DNA of 64,000 nt from contig OZ038485.1 in assembly GCA_964036315.1 (NCBI GenBank), forward strand, positions 100,841,249-100,905,248, in the 5' to 3' direction. This DNA is from Acanthosepion esculentum (taxonomy: Eukaryota; Mollusca; Cephalopoda; Sepiida; Sepiidae). A model generated the notes under the pieces. That model was not told the DNA's origin and did no database searches. It saw nothing but the letters and a program-made list of their open reading frames with translations. Below are positions 54,402 to 64,000 of the stretch, piece after piece; positions within the stretch are counted from its first letter, which is position 1, and the number at the start of each line of letters is the position of its first letter. A program made the position numbers and the translations under genes.

Positions 54402-54472
54402 AAAAAAATCACCATATTGATACATGTTTTTTTTTTAAAAAAAAAACATGTATCAAGATGGTGATTTTCTTT
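54402..54472. repeat. 71-bp loopless palindrome
   Basis: AAAATCACCATATTGATACA then TGTTTTTTTTTT is mirrored at once by AAAAAAAAAAACATG, TATCAAGATGGTGATTTTCT. Arms of about 35 bp, two mismatches, no loop. Could extrude as a cruciform. Confidence 0.88.
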
Positions 54473-54572
54473 AAAATCATTTTTATCGAAAGTCTTGACA
54501 AGTAAAGCATCACAAAACTCTGAGATGACTACTACTACTAATACTGGGAAAACTCTTCAAACCCAGGAAAAA

Positions 54573-54832
54573 ATACTGAAGAGAAAATACTGTCATTTAA
54601 TATTCCATGATACTGTAGTGAACAAAACAAGATCTAGATTTAAAATTTAAATGCTAAGCGCTGACTCATTGATTTTGTTAGAAATTAAAAAGACTCGAAT
54701 TTACAAACTTTGCTTAACACACACGCAAAAGCGAATCCAAAACAAAACTCGTGAAATTTCACACCTTGATGCGAAATGTTTTTCGACCAATAGAAAACTA
54801 GGAAACATTTATAAACAAAAATTCAAATAATC
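54573..54832. repeat. local direct repeat A-B, copy 1
   Basis: Block A (54573-54612: AATACTGAAGAGAAAATACT..) and block B (54616-54832: GTAGTGAACAAAACAAGATC to AAACATTTATAAACAAAAA). The same blocks appear in the opposite order at 55733-55986, same orientation. Confidence 0.85.
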
Positions 54833-55732
54833 TTTAATTCTCAGAAACAAATTTTTTTACGGATCTTTTCGTGAGCCGACGCGAAATTTGTTTGACATCC
54901 GATGGAAAGGCCCGAATCATATCCGGGAGTGAATTCCCAAATTACCTTTTCAAGCCCCACAAACAAAATAAAAGACAGGCCAGTTCGCGTGTCACCAGAG
55001 AGGAGACGAGCGTATTGACCCGTCCCTTGACAAACGTCAGTTAATCGTTATTATTATCTCTACCTTCCTCCCTCACCTCTTTTTTACTTGATAAACGAAC
55101 CGAACATTTTAAGACTGAGCAATTACTTCAAAGACATTCCTACCCTACGATAACGCTCATGCATATATACATACGCCCACACATACGTTCCTGCCTACGT
55201 ACACATAAACTCTCTATTTTGACGACCTTGTATCAACCAAAATACATTAATTTTATACATTAATCAAAATACATTAATTTTATTTTTAAAGATCTTAATT
55301 GATTTATATATATATAAATTTGTTGTTTCACTTTAGAATTTGATTTCTTGTTTTATACCCCTCTTATGGTGGGCTATCTAATTAACAAGGCCAAATCAAA
55401 CTAATCTGCTTCCACACTTATACACTTCACTATAACTTATAACCCACTATAATATCACTGTAATCAAGTACTTTTTAAATAAGAGTTCCCATCGAATAAT
55501 TGCATGCCCATAATGGTAGAATAAACATGTATTTTGATCCATTCCAAATGTGTATAAGATTTGCATATAGCAACTTGCAAGGTCGGGACAATTACAAATA
55601 TACGGTTTAATTTTTGTCTGGCTATTTTAAGCAGGTCTGCGCAATTAAAACAATGTGAAGGGTTACATTGCTCGCAGAAAGTTAGACGTGGGATGCAACA
55701 ATAAATTTCAAAAGTAAATTACTGAATAAGAT
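54833..55732. other. unassigned DNA between direct repeats
   Basis: About 900 bp without coding signal. ACATTAATTTTAT phrases repeat near 55245-55282. This is the spacer between the two B blocks. Confidence 0.45.
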
Positions 55733-55986
55733 GTAGTGAACAAAACAAGATCTAGATTTAAAATTCAAATGCTAAGCACTGACTCATTGATTTTGTTAGA
55801 ATTTTAAAAGACTCGAATTTACAAACTTTGCTTAACACGCACGCAAAAGCGAATCCAAAACAAAACTCGTGAAATTTCACACCTTGAAGCGAAATGTTTT
55901 TCGGCCAATAGAAAATTAGGAAACATTTAAAAACAAAAAATAAAATACTAAAGAGAAAATACTGTCACTTAATATTACATGATACC
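55733..55986. repeat. local direct repeat B-A, copy 2
   Basis: Block B (55733-55940) then block A (55944-55986: AATACTAAAGAGAAAATACT..). Similarity to 54573-54832 is about 95% by eye. Confidence 0.85.
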
Positions 55987-56615
55987 TCCCAATTACTACT
56001 GATAAGAAACCTAAAGGATACAAAATAATAGCAGTTTTCTTTTTGGGTGCAGCTTTTGACGAACAGATTAAAAGAAGAAACATTTAACGTAAGAATCTGA
56101 TATATCGACGTTAAGTTTAAATACCTGTCCATTAAAGGAAATAGAAATACAGTAGAAACGGCTCGGATAGCTAAAATAACTTATTCGATCTTATAATCGG
56201 GATGTGCTTCAGTAAGCGAAATCCTGCCTCACATTCTAAAAGCAGCAACATCGACTTCAAGATATAAACCAGCGTTCTTCACGGCGATTTGTACCCAGAA
56301 CGGATACTTGTAATGGTCTCCCGAAAGAAATCCTTAAATCCGCAGGGTCTAGTTACACGATCCGCAGCCAAACATATTTAGAAACGTGATTTAAATGTCC
56401 GCGTACATTACATCCACAGAGGCGGAATATGAGGCATGACCACCGACCAAATATAACGTTGCGCGCGTCGTATGATGGACAGCGCTTCAGAATTAGTAAC
56501 TCTGAGAACCGAGTTCGAAACCTATTCCGATTCGTGTCAGTCACGCAGAGACAAAGACCCTAATGAGGTCTTAATCTATAAAGTAATTTCATTTGAGAAC
56601 AGAGATATTCAACTG

Positions 56616-56619
<4 letters not shown>
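55987..56619. other. unassigned DNA with a possible B-box motif
   Basis: GAGTTCGAAACC at 56511 matches a polymerase III B box, with a weak A-box candidate upstream (GATGGACAGCGC). Could be a decayed tRNA-derived SINE. No gene supported. Confidence 0.35.

Positions 56620-56698
<79 letters not shown>
56620..56698. repeat. (TA)n microsatellite
   Basis: Pure TA, about 39 units. Confidence 0.95.
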
Positions 56699-56702
<4 letters not shown>

Positions 56703-56749
56703 TTTGAAAGGGGTTAAAAGCATAAAGAAGTGGCAACATCTAAACAACG

Positions 56750-56830
56750 CATCTGGTGGACTGGTTGAATTTCGTTTAGCAGCATATCATTACCTCTGTA
56801 GGTTATTAAATGCCGAAATCTAAATATTGG
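56750..56830 (+). repeat. family C terminal module, diverged
   Basis: GTTTAGCAGCATATCATTAC and TAGGTTATTAAATGCCGAAA correspond to TTTACGGCATATCAACCACA and GGTTATTTAATGCCGACAAA of family C. The AAT-rich array starts directly after it. Confidence 0.6.
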
Positions 56831-56832
56831 AG

Positions 56833-56864
<32 letters not shown>

Positions 56865-56957
56865 CTAAATATTGAAGATAATGAATAATAATGATTGTAA
56901 TAATAATAATCTAAATATTGGAGATAATGAATAATAATAATTTAAATATTGGAGATA

Positions 56958-56988
<31 letters not shown>

Positions 56989-57219
56989 TCTAAATATTGA
57001 AGATAATGAATAATAATGGTTGTAATAATAATAATCTAAATATTGGAGATAATGAATAATAATAATAATTTAAATATTGGAGATAATAGTAATAATAATA
57101 ATAATAATAATCTAAATATTGAAGATAATGAATAATAATGATTGTAATAATAATAATAATCTAAAAATTGGAGATAATGAATAATAATAATAATAATAAT
57201 AATAATCTAAATATTGGAG

Positions 57220-57269
<50 letters not shown>

Positions 57270-57318
57270 CTAAATATTGAAGATAATGAATAATGATGAT
57301 TGTAATAATAATAATCTA

Positions 57319-57351
<33 letters not shown>

Positions 57352-57462
57352 TTAAATATTGGAGATGATAATAATAATGATAATAATAATAATAATAATA
57401 ATCTAAATATTGACGATAATGAATAATAATGATTGTAATAATAATCTAAAAATTGGAGATAA

Positions 57463-57509
<47 letters not shown>

Positions 57510-57522
57510 CTAAATATTGAAG

Positions 57523-57602
<80 letters not shown>

Positions 57603-57668
57603 CATCTAAATATTGGAGATAATGAATAATAATGGTTGTAATAATAATAATCTAAATATTGGAGATAA

Positions 57669-57733
<65 letters not shown>

Positions 57734-57880
57734 TTAAATATTGGAGATAATAATAATGATAATAATAATAATAATCATCTAAATATTGGAGATAATGAAT
57801 AATAATGATTGTAATAATAATAATCTAAATAATGGAGATAATGAATAATAATAATAATAATAATAATCTAAATATTGGAG

Positions 57881-57930
<50 letters not shown>

Positions 57931-58010
57931 CTAAATATTGGAGATAATGAATAATAATGGTTGTAATAATAATCATCTAAATATTGGAGATATTGAATAA
58001 TAATAATAAA
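56831..58010. repeat. AAT-rich compound array with an embedded TCTAAATATTGGAGATAATG phrase
   Basis: (AAT)n runs of variable length separated by the 20-bp phrase TCTAAATATTGGAGATAATG, with an optional AATAATGATTGTAATAATAA. About 20 phrases. It looks like a minisatellite whose units each carry an expanding AAT tract. Tyr- and Ile-rich minus-strand frames are artefacts. Confidence 0.92.
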
Positions 58011-58199
58011 AAGCGGATTGCTGCAAAGATGTACTTTGTCGCTAGATTTATCTAATCTACACAGCAAGATCATTTTAAGAGAAATCGCCTCTAAAATTAA
58101 ACTTCTCTATATTAACCCTCTGAGAGTCCCCCCCTCTCCTTTCCCTCTGCATGACTGATGCTATCTCCCAGGAAAGTAACTTGTTGCGCCTTCCCGGGT
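58011..58199. other. unassigned DNA
   Basis: Short stretch between the AAT array and a LINE fragment; no feature. Confidence 0.45.
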
Positions 58200-58530
58200 A
58201 AACGTTCTCAACTGACATGAAATGAGAAAACAATATTGAATCCATTGCCTAGTTCAGCTGCTAAGAAGGTCGGTTCACTGTGTGGGACGAGACAATTTTT
58301 CTCTCCAGAATCTATCTTGCATATCTATAAGTCTATCATTCACCCATGCTTAGAATATTGCCTCCATGTATGGCCCGGTACCCCTGCGATTTACCTGGAA
58401 CTCCCCTTGATAAGATCCAAAGAAAAAATTAGCAATATTATTGGTTCTGATCTGGCAGCTCGGCTTCAGCCACTTGCCCACCGCTGTAAGGTTGCATCTG
58501 TGCCTTTTTTACAAATACATGAATTTGGTG
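58200..58530 (+). pseudogene. Jockey/CR1-like LINE fragment, copy 4
   Basis: Frame 58236-58530 reads SSAAKKVGSLCGTRQFFSPE, ILHIYKSIIHPCLEYCLHVW, GTPAIYLELPLIRSKEKISN, IIGSDLAARLQPLAHRCKVA. Corresponds to the thumb/C-terminal part of the copies at 12980 and 20064. This is the longest uninterrupted stretch of that region in the window, but it lacks both ends. Confidence 0.85.
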
Positions 58531-58600
58531 GCATAACGATTGTGAGTTCAATCCCTGGACAGGGTAATGTGTAATTGAACGCCGTGGAAACGGACGAACA
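58531..58600 (+). repeat. tRNA-derived SINE fragment (B box half)
   Basis: AACGATTGTGAGTTCAATCCCTGGACAGGGTAATGTGTAA contains a B box (GAGTTCAATCCC) and tail, fused directly to the LINE fragment. The A-box half is missing. Confidence 0.6.
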
Positions 58601-59116
58601 CTAAAAATAGGAACCTGACGAGCTATCCCTAGACATGGGCAGACAGAGACATAGGGTACCAAGTCAAGCTCACACATATACATGAGAACTGAAGGACCCA
58701 TTGAGAGAAGGCGGTAACGAAGGTTTCTTAGGAGTGCATGTGCCTCCCCTTACGCCCATTTGAGTTAGTATCAGAAACATACTCGTGAGGCTAGTAGCAT
58801 GCATAGGGAAGTTACTTATTCTGTTAGAGAAATAAAATATAACTCCTGTCACAGACACGAGGTGGGAATTGACAGGTGTTTTACAAATTCATTCGAACTA
58901 GCTGGCCAAGGGGGCAGGGGAAAGATTAAGTATGGGCTCGATAGCTATAAAGTTTTAACTTAGTATATGCTTCCAAGATCTCCTCTTTGGAAAGCGTACA
59001 GAATTGCCGACGAGCCAGTTTACCACGCAAAAAGAAACTTCCATAAAATATAATGTGATCGAAAATTAACATTAAATTAAAGTGCACAGTACAGACGCCC
59101 GTAAATATTACATGCA
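58601..59116. other. unassigned DNA
   Basis: No gene or repeat supported. Confidence 0.45.
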
Positions 59117-59588
59117 TGTATCAGTCAGTTCTGTGCCATGCGTGATGCACGCGTAGGCGATCATGTATCTTTCGACGAGGCAGATATTTTCCCTGTAGTA
59201 GGTTGCCATTTCTCTTTCGATACATGACTGACGAGGCAGACCAGTTGCCATCCAAGGCTATAGAACCCAGTCCGTCCAGCAATTTAAGCATACCTGGAGG
59301 GAGTAGAAGATGATTCATACCTTTCCCAAGGGTATAAGCACGTAAGTGAATTTCAGTCAGTTATGCGTCATTCATGATACACGCTTAGGCGATCATGTAT
59401 CTTTCGATACATGACTGACGAGGCAGATGTTTTTTTCCCGCAGTAGGTTGCCATTTCTTTCTGCGGTAGACCAGTTGCCATCCAAGGCTATAGAACCCGG
59501 GATGTCCTGCTATTTACCTATATCTCGGGGGCGGGGGGGGAGAAGAGGATTCACATCTTTCCCAAGGGTCTTAGCACGTAAGTGAATG
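59117..59588. repeat. tandem duplication, two units of about 235 bp
   Basis: 59117-59352 and 59355-59588 share TCAGTCAGTT.TG.GTCATTC, GTAGGCGATCATGTATCTTT, GTAGGTTGCCATTTCT, CCAGTTGCCATCCAAGGCTA and CACGTAAGTGAAT. Within each unit TTTCGATACATGACTGACGAGGCAG occurs at different places, so smaller rearrangements followed. Confidence 0.85.
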
Positions 59589-59672
59589 TAATGGATTGTG
59601 ACTGGAATTCGAACCCGGCTATCCGATTCCTCAGTCCGAGCCGCCATCCATTACTCCACCATACTTGCCTCA
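59589..59672 (-). repeat. tRNA-like SINE body, minus strand
   Basis: Minus strand: ATGGTGGAGTAATGGATGGC (A-box region), then GATAGCCGGGTTCGAATTCC (a good B box). Its continuation, TTCACTTACGTGCTAAGACC, lies in the end of the preceding duplication unit, so that duplicated unit is itself partly SINE body. Confidence 0.75.
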
Positions 59673-59929
59673 AACAAGGCTTAAGACAGAAATTTAAAGA
59701 AAAAAAATAAGGAAATAAAAGTAACAATATGGGGGTTTAATCATTTCTCTTTCATGTAACAGATATCTAGCAATATGAAAGAGAAATGAGTAAACAATGA
59801 AAAGAATGATGAGAAATTAACGTTATTATGTATACAGCTGATCGGATAAGCACAATTGGGATGAGAAATTAACAGTATTACGTCCTCTGTTAATTGAACC
59901 AGTATGTTTGAGACGTAGAATTAAGATTA
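59673..59929. other. unassigned DNA
   Basis: GATGAGAAATTAAC.TTATTA phrases at 59809 and 59862 foreshadow the minisatellite that follows. Confidence 0.45.
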
Positions 59930-60980
59930 TTATGGATTCTGTTAATTGAACTAACATATTTCAGACGACGAATTATTATTATTATTATGTTATCTGTTAT
60001 TCGGACCAACATGTTTGAGACGAAGAATTATTATTATTATATACTCTGTTAATCGGACCAGCATCTTTGAGACGACGAAATATTATTAAAGTATTCTCTG
60101 TTACTCGGACCAGCATGTTTGAGACGAAGAATTATTATTATTATATTCTGTTAATCGGAGCAGCATGTTTGAGACGAAGGATTATTATTATTATATACTC
60201 TGTTAATCGGACCAGCATCTTTGAGACGACGAAATATTATTAAAGTATTCTCTGTTACTCGGACCAGCATGTTTGAGACGAAGAATTATTATTATTATAT
60301 TCTCTGTTAATCGGAGCAGCATGTTTGAGACGAAGGATTATTATTATTATTATTATATACTCTGTTAATCGGACCAACATCTTTGAGACGACGAAATATT
60401 ATTAAAGTATTCTCTGTTACTCGGACCAGTATGTTTGAGACGAAGAATTATTATTATTATATTCTCTGTTAATCGGAGCAGCATGTTTGAGACGAAGGAT
60501 TATTATTATTATATACTCTGTTAATCGGACCAGCATCTTTGAGACGACGAAATATTATTATATTCTCTGTTACTCGGACCAGCATGTTTGAGACGACGAA
60601 TTATTATTATTATATTCTCTGTTATTCGGAGTAGCATGTTTGAGACGACGAATTATTATTATTAGATTCTCTGTTAATCGGACCAGCATGTTTGAGACGA
60701 CGAATTATCATTATTATGGATTCTGTTAATTGGACCAGCATGTCTGATAGGAGGCATTAACAGTGTTATTAGCTCCAGTAATCGGACCACCACGTTTGAG
60801 ACAAGGAATTAACTTTATTATGATTTCTGCTAGGAATTAGGAATTAACATCATTATTTTCTCTGTTAATCGCATCAACATGTTTAATACGTGAAATCAAC
60901 AGTATTATATGCTCTTTTATTTGGACCAGCATATTTGAAATGATAAATTAACATTATTATTTGCTTTGTTACTCAGACCA
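59930..60980. repeat. 52-54-bp minisatellite with three-monomer higher-order repeat
   Basis: About 19 units built on TCTGTTAATCGGACCAGCAT, GTTTGAGACGACGAA plus an ATT tract. From about 60040 to 60550 three variants alternate: GCATCTTTG..AAAGTATTC, TTACTCGG..GACGAAGAA and CGGAGCAGC..GACGAAGGA. The first variant recurs at about 60061, 60216, 60378 and 60534 (155-162 bp). Flanking units are more diverged. Confidence 0.92.
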
Positions 60981-60994
60981 GCATGCTCATCTTC

Positions 60995-61330
60995 GTTTCT
61001 ACACTCACAACGTTTCGGCCGTTGAACACTCCGTCCTTCTTCAAATGCCTGTCATCTTATTAGGCAACTTACACCGAATTTTGAACCGAAACTTCATTCG
61101 CTCCAATGTTCTCATTCCGTTCTTCCATTCTCAGGGGAGATTACTCGCATCAGTTAACACTCACCAGTCTTATTCATCTTTGTGTCATTTATTTATTTCA
61201 TCCACTCACCCATAGGATATGAATTTTCAGCAAAAACAAACACAATAAAATGAACACAGGTAATTCCCAGGGAACCAGATATATATTTAAGTAACGCTTT
61301 AATTCACTAGGCTACATGTCTCTTGACAGT
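60995..61330 (-). repeat. family T-like SINE, decayed
   Basis: Minus strand: TAGCCTAGTGAATTAAAGC near 61300 resembles an A box; GAAGAAGGACGGAGTGTTCA and ACGGCCGAAACGTTGTGAG (61005-61045) match the family T body end. The part between is not recognisable. Confidence 0.6.
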
Positions 61331-61496
61331 CGTCTGGTGACATCACGTGGCGTTGAACCTGATGGGTTTAATCAGACGGGACGAGTGTTTAAGTGTCCTG
61401 ACACTAGGTGGATATAATTTTTGTCAGTGTTTCTTCTTGCTCTTCTTAGCGTAACCACCAAAATGAAGATGATGGTCTCAGTGGCGAATTTTATAA
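61331..61496. other. unassigned DNA
   Basis: No feature recognised. Confidence 0.4.
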
Positions 61497-61517
61497 TAGA
61501 TAGATATGAACCGACTG

Positions 61518-61610
<93 letters not shown>

Positions 61611-61621
61611 TGAACCGACTG

Positions 61622-61700
<79 letters not shown>

Positions 61701-61759
61701 AACAGACTGAGATAGATATATGAAAAGACGACGACACATGGATATATATGAACATCCTG

Positions 61760-61808
<49 letters not shown>

Positions 61809-61853
61809 CTGAGATAGTGATAAATAGATAGATAGATAGATATGAACCGACTG

Positions 61854-61932
<79 letters not shown>

Positions 61933-61993
61933 AACAAACAGACTGAGATATATATGAAAAGACTATGACACATGGATATATATGAACATCCTG

Positions 61994-62054
<61 letters not shown>

Positions 62055-62064
62055 CTGAGATAGT

Positions 62065-62136
<72 letters not shown>

Positions 62137-62148
62137 TTGAAAGGATAT

Positions 62149-62204
<56 letters not shown>

Positions 62205-62273
62205 AAGAATCAGACTGAGATAGATGGATATATATGAAAAGACTATGACACATGGATATATATGAACATCCTG

Positions 62274-62306
<33 letters not shown>

Positions 62307-62316
62307 CTGAGATAGT

Positions 62317-62367
<51 letters not shown>

Positions 62368-62368
62368 T
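61497..62368. repeat. (GATA)n array with recurring spacers
   Basis: GATA runs of 30-100 bp are separated by phrases such as TATGAACCGACTGAGATAGA and a longer one, GAAAAGAC.A.GACACATGG, ATATATATGAACATCCTGAG. The long phrase occurs at about 61723, 61956 and 62237, so segments of 230-280 bp were duplicated. Tyr-Leu-Ser frames on the minus strand are artefacts. Confidence 0.95.
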
Positions 62369-63042
62369 AAAGTGCATGATTAATGTATCTATAAGAACAA
62401 TGTTTCTTTCTGCACCATCCAATACTTGTTTGTTCGTATAAGCTTGACATTTTTTTTTATTTTTTTTTCTTAAAGGCAATGCAAATTGAGATGAACGTTA
62501 ATAAAATGTATGGAAACCAACAGAACTTGCGATACAAAGACGTAGATATTCGACTCAACCGAAAGAAAACAACCCCCTTCCCACACATATAATAAAATAA
62601 ATAATAAATAGTGCGATAACGAAGTCGATTTATATATGATATACTGCTCTGTGTGTGTTTACGCGCGCGTCTGTGTGTGTGCGTGCGTGTGTGTGTTTTT
62701 GTTTTTTAAGCCAACTGCACGCAAGGGGCGTTTTCTACTTCAGACCGATAAGCATGCGAATGATCTTAGTGGCTGTTCGCAATGGTCACGAACCACCGGG
62801 AAGGAAAAAAAAGAAATGTAGAGGAGAAAATAGAGAGAGCCCAAAATATACTCGCCATCGTCATAATATTTTCGTTTATTTTTTTTCATTTCTTTCTTGT
62901 TAGTTACATTTAGGTTATTGGTGTTTTTTTCGTTCTGCATTTATTTTATCTCCGAGTCAAAGTCCAAAATTATACGCACTCTACTGAAAGAAATTTTATT
63001 GCGAAAGTGCGGACAATTTCTGACTTAACCCGCCTATTATAA
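62369..63042. other. unassigned DNA with a short GT tract
   Basis: GT/GC dinucleotides at 62653-62697. No gene supported. Confidence 0.45.
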
Positions 63043-63670
63043 ACTAGCAGTATAACCCGTCTTCGACCGGGTGTTTCATTACTGGGAATTTTTCCCGTTC
63101 AATTGGAGCAGTTTAATTTTAAAGTGAGCCTACCCGATAATCAGTATTAGTAACAACAATCGGGTGCAACTGAGACACATCCCCAAATTGGGGGGGTGTA
63201 ACAATTTGAATGGGGAGGCGGCTGGAAAGGCCTGTTTTTCCGTTCTCAATTGTGCAAGCAAGGAACCTCTTCTATGTCACGTAATAATAATAACAGACGA
63301 TAATTTTTATTTATAATATAATTTTTTTTTTTTAATTCTAATAATCTTTTGCGTTATATTACAACTTTCTAAATTGATTGTACGCTGTTTTTTTTTACAG
63401 ACATTAAATTTTGCCTTCGAATTTTGAGCAAAGTGTAAAAACATCAGTTTTATCGATTTTTCACCTTCAAGGTTGTAATTTTTTCCAGCCAATTTGGACT
63501 AAAAATCGGCACTGAAGAATTATCTATCAAACAAAAATAATTCATCGAAATCGGATGAAAACTGTGGAAACGAATAAACAATCTCCGATCACACACAGAC
63601 GCGCGTGCGCGCGCAAACACACACATACATACACACACATTTTGAGATTTATAAATAGATATAGATTTTT
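63043..63670 (+). repeat. family E dispersed repeat, copy 2
   Basis: ACTAGCAGTATAACCCGTCT, then CATTACTGGGAATTTTTCCC, AACTGAGACACATCCCCAAA, ACTGAAGAATTATCTATCAA, GATGAAAACTGTGGAAACG, a CA/CG array (63594-63640) and CATTTTGAGATTTATAAATAGATATAG. It matches 4325-4838 in reverse orientation but is about 110 bp longer. The element appears to start at ACTAGCAGTAT and end near the AGATATAGAT after the CA array. Confidence 0.75.
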
Positions 63671-64000
63671 GTAATTTCATAAAGGTATAACGAGTTTTAT
63701 ATTTATTTAAGTGAGTGTTAGGATCTTTTTCTGTTAATTTACCCCCAAATAATTTAAAGTTACTTATCGCAAATATTAATTCACCCCGAAGAAATTATAA
63801 ATTTTAAATGAAATTTTGTTAGTATTTTTATTAAAGTTTTGGCACTCTTTTGAAATTTATGAATTTTAAATTAAAATTTGTTTAGATTGCCTCGCAACAA
63901 CTCTGGCCTAAGAATGAAAAATTACCAAAACTTAAGGAATTATTCAAATTTTGTAAGTGCGGATGATATTCCAGGTACTTAAAAGGAATTTTTTACAATT
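63671..64000. other. unassigned AT-rich DNA
   Basis: GAAATTATAAATTTTAAATGAAATTTTGTT and GAAATTTATGAATTTTAAATTAAAATTTGTT (about 63791 and 63852) form a short local duplication about 60 bp apart. Nothing else is visible. Confidence 0.45.

Noticed and set aside
61372..62479. Long Tyr-Leu-Ser-Ile frames on the minus strand
   Set aside because: GATA array read in different frames.

Overview
The window looks like gene-poor, repeat-saturated animal DNA. I found no convincing host protein-coding gene, no ribosomal RNA gene and no intact tRNA gene. Nearly all protein-like signal comes from decayed retrotransposons; the rest is SINEs, short inverted-repeat elements, minisatellites, microsatellites and one 7 kb satellite array. 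The style (5S-headed and tRNA-headed SINEs with shared bodies, RTE-like and Jockey/CR1-like LINE debris, abundant TA, TTA, GATA and CA arrays) suggests a lophotrochozoan, most plausibly a cephalopod mollusc. That is inference: no species-diagnostic gene is present.

Layout. 0-7 kb: SINE-like fragments, an RTE LINE fragment, a composite repeat (family C) and a foldback-like element at 3.6-5.7 kb whose two arms carry inverted 30-bp minisatellites. 7.1-14 kb: a 5S-headed SINE, then one Ty3/gypsy element on the minus strand (7589-12205) with both LTRs and a one-mismatch target duplication, but with broken reading frames and no visible protease; LINE debris follows. 14-21.3 kb: a 31-bp minisatellite, two more LINE fragments, CA and GT arrays, and a 430-bp element with 86-bp terminal inverted repeats. 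A 200-base assembly gap lies at 21301-21500. 21.5-30 kb: purine-rich DNA, a SINE cluster, a head-to-head SINE pair beside a 48-bp minisatellite, a 230-bp mariner-type MITE inside a SINE, another family C copy, and GAA arrays that embed an RTE 3' end. 30-35.2 kb: TA arrays with two hairpin elements, LINE ends, a 35-bp minisatellite and the longest family C copy. 35.9-43.8 kb: CTTT-rich DNA and a satellite of about 118 copies of a 59-bp monomer, with higher-order patterning. 44-50 kb: a 27-28-bp minisatellite, a block duplicated from 23.6 kb, and RTE fragments. 50-56 kb: a 314-bp near-perfect hairpin, a repeated TA-associated segment (family D) and local duplications. 56.6-62.4 kb: TA, AAT and GATA arrays, a LINE fragment, SINE pieces and a minisatellite with a three-monomer higher-order repeat. 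The end (63.0-63.7 kb) holds a second copy of a dispersed repeat (family E) also seen inside the foldback element.

The features do not cooperate as a pathway. The recurring theme is structural: transposed pieces and tandem arrays seed and nest in one another (SINE in SINE, MITE in SINE, hairpins in TA arrays, GAA arrays at RTE 3' ends, minisatellites inside mobile repeats). Family letters B, C, D, E and T are labels used only in this report.
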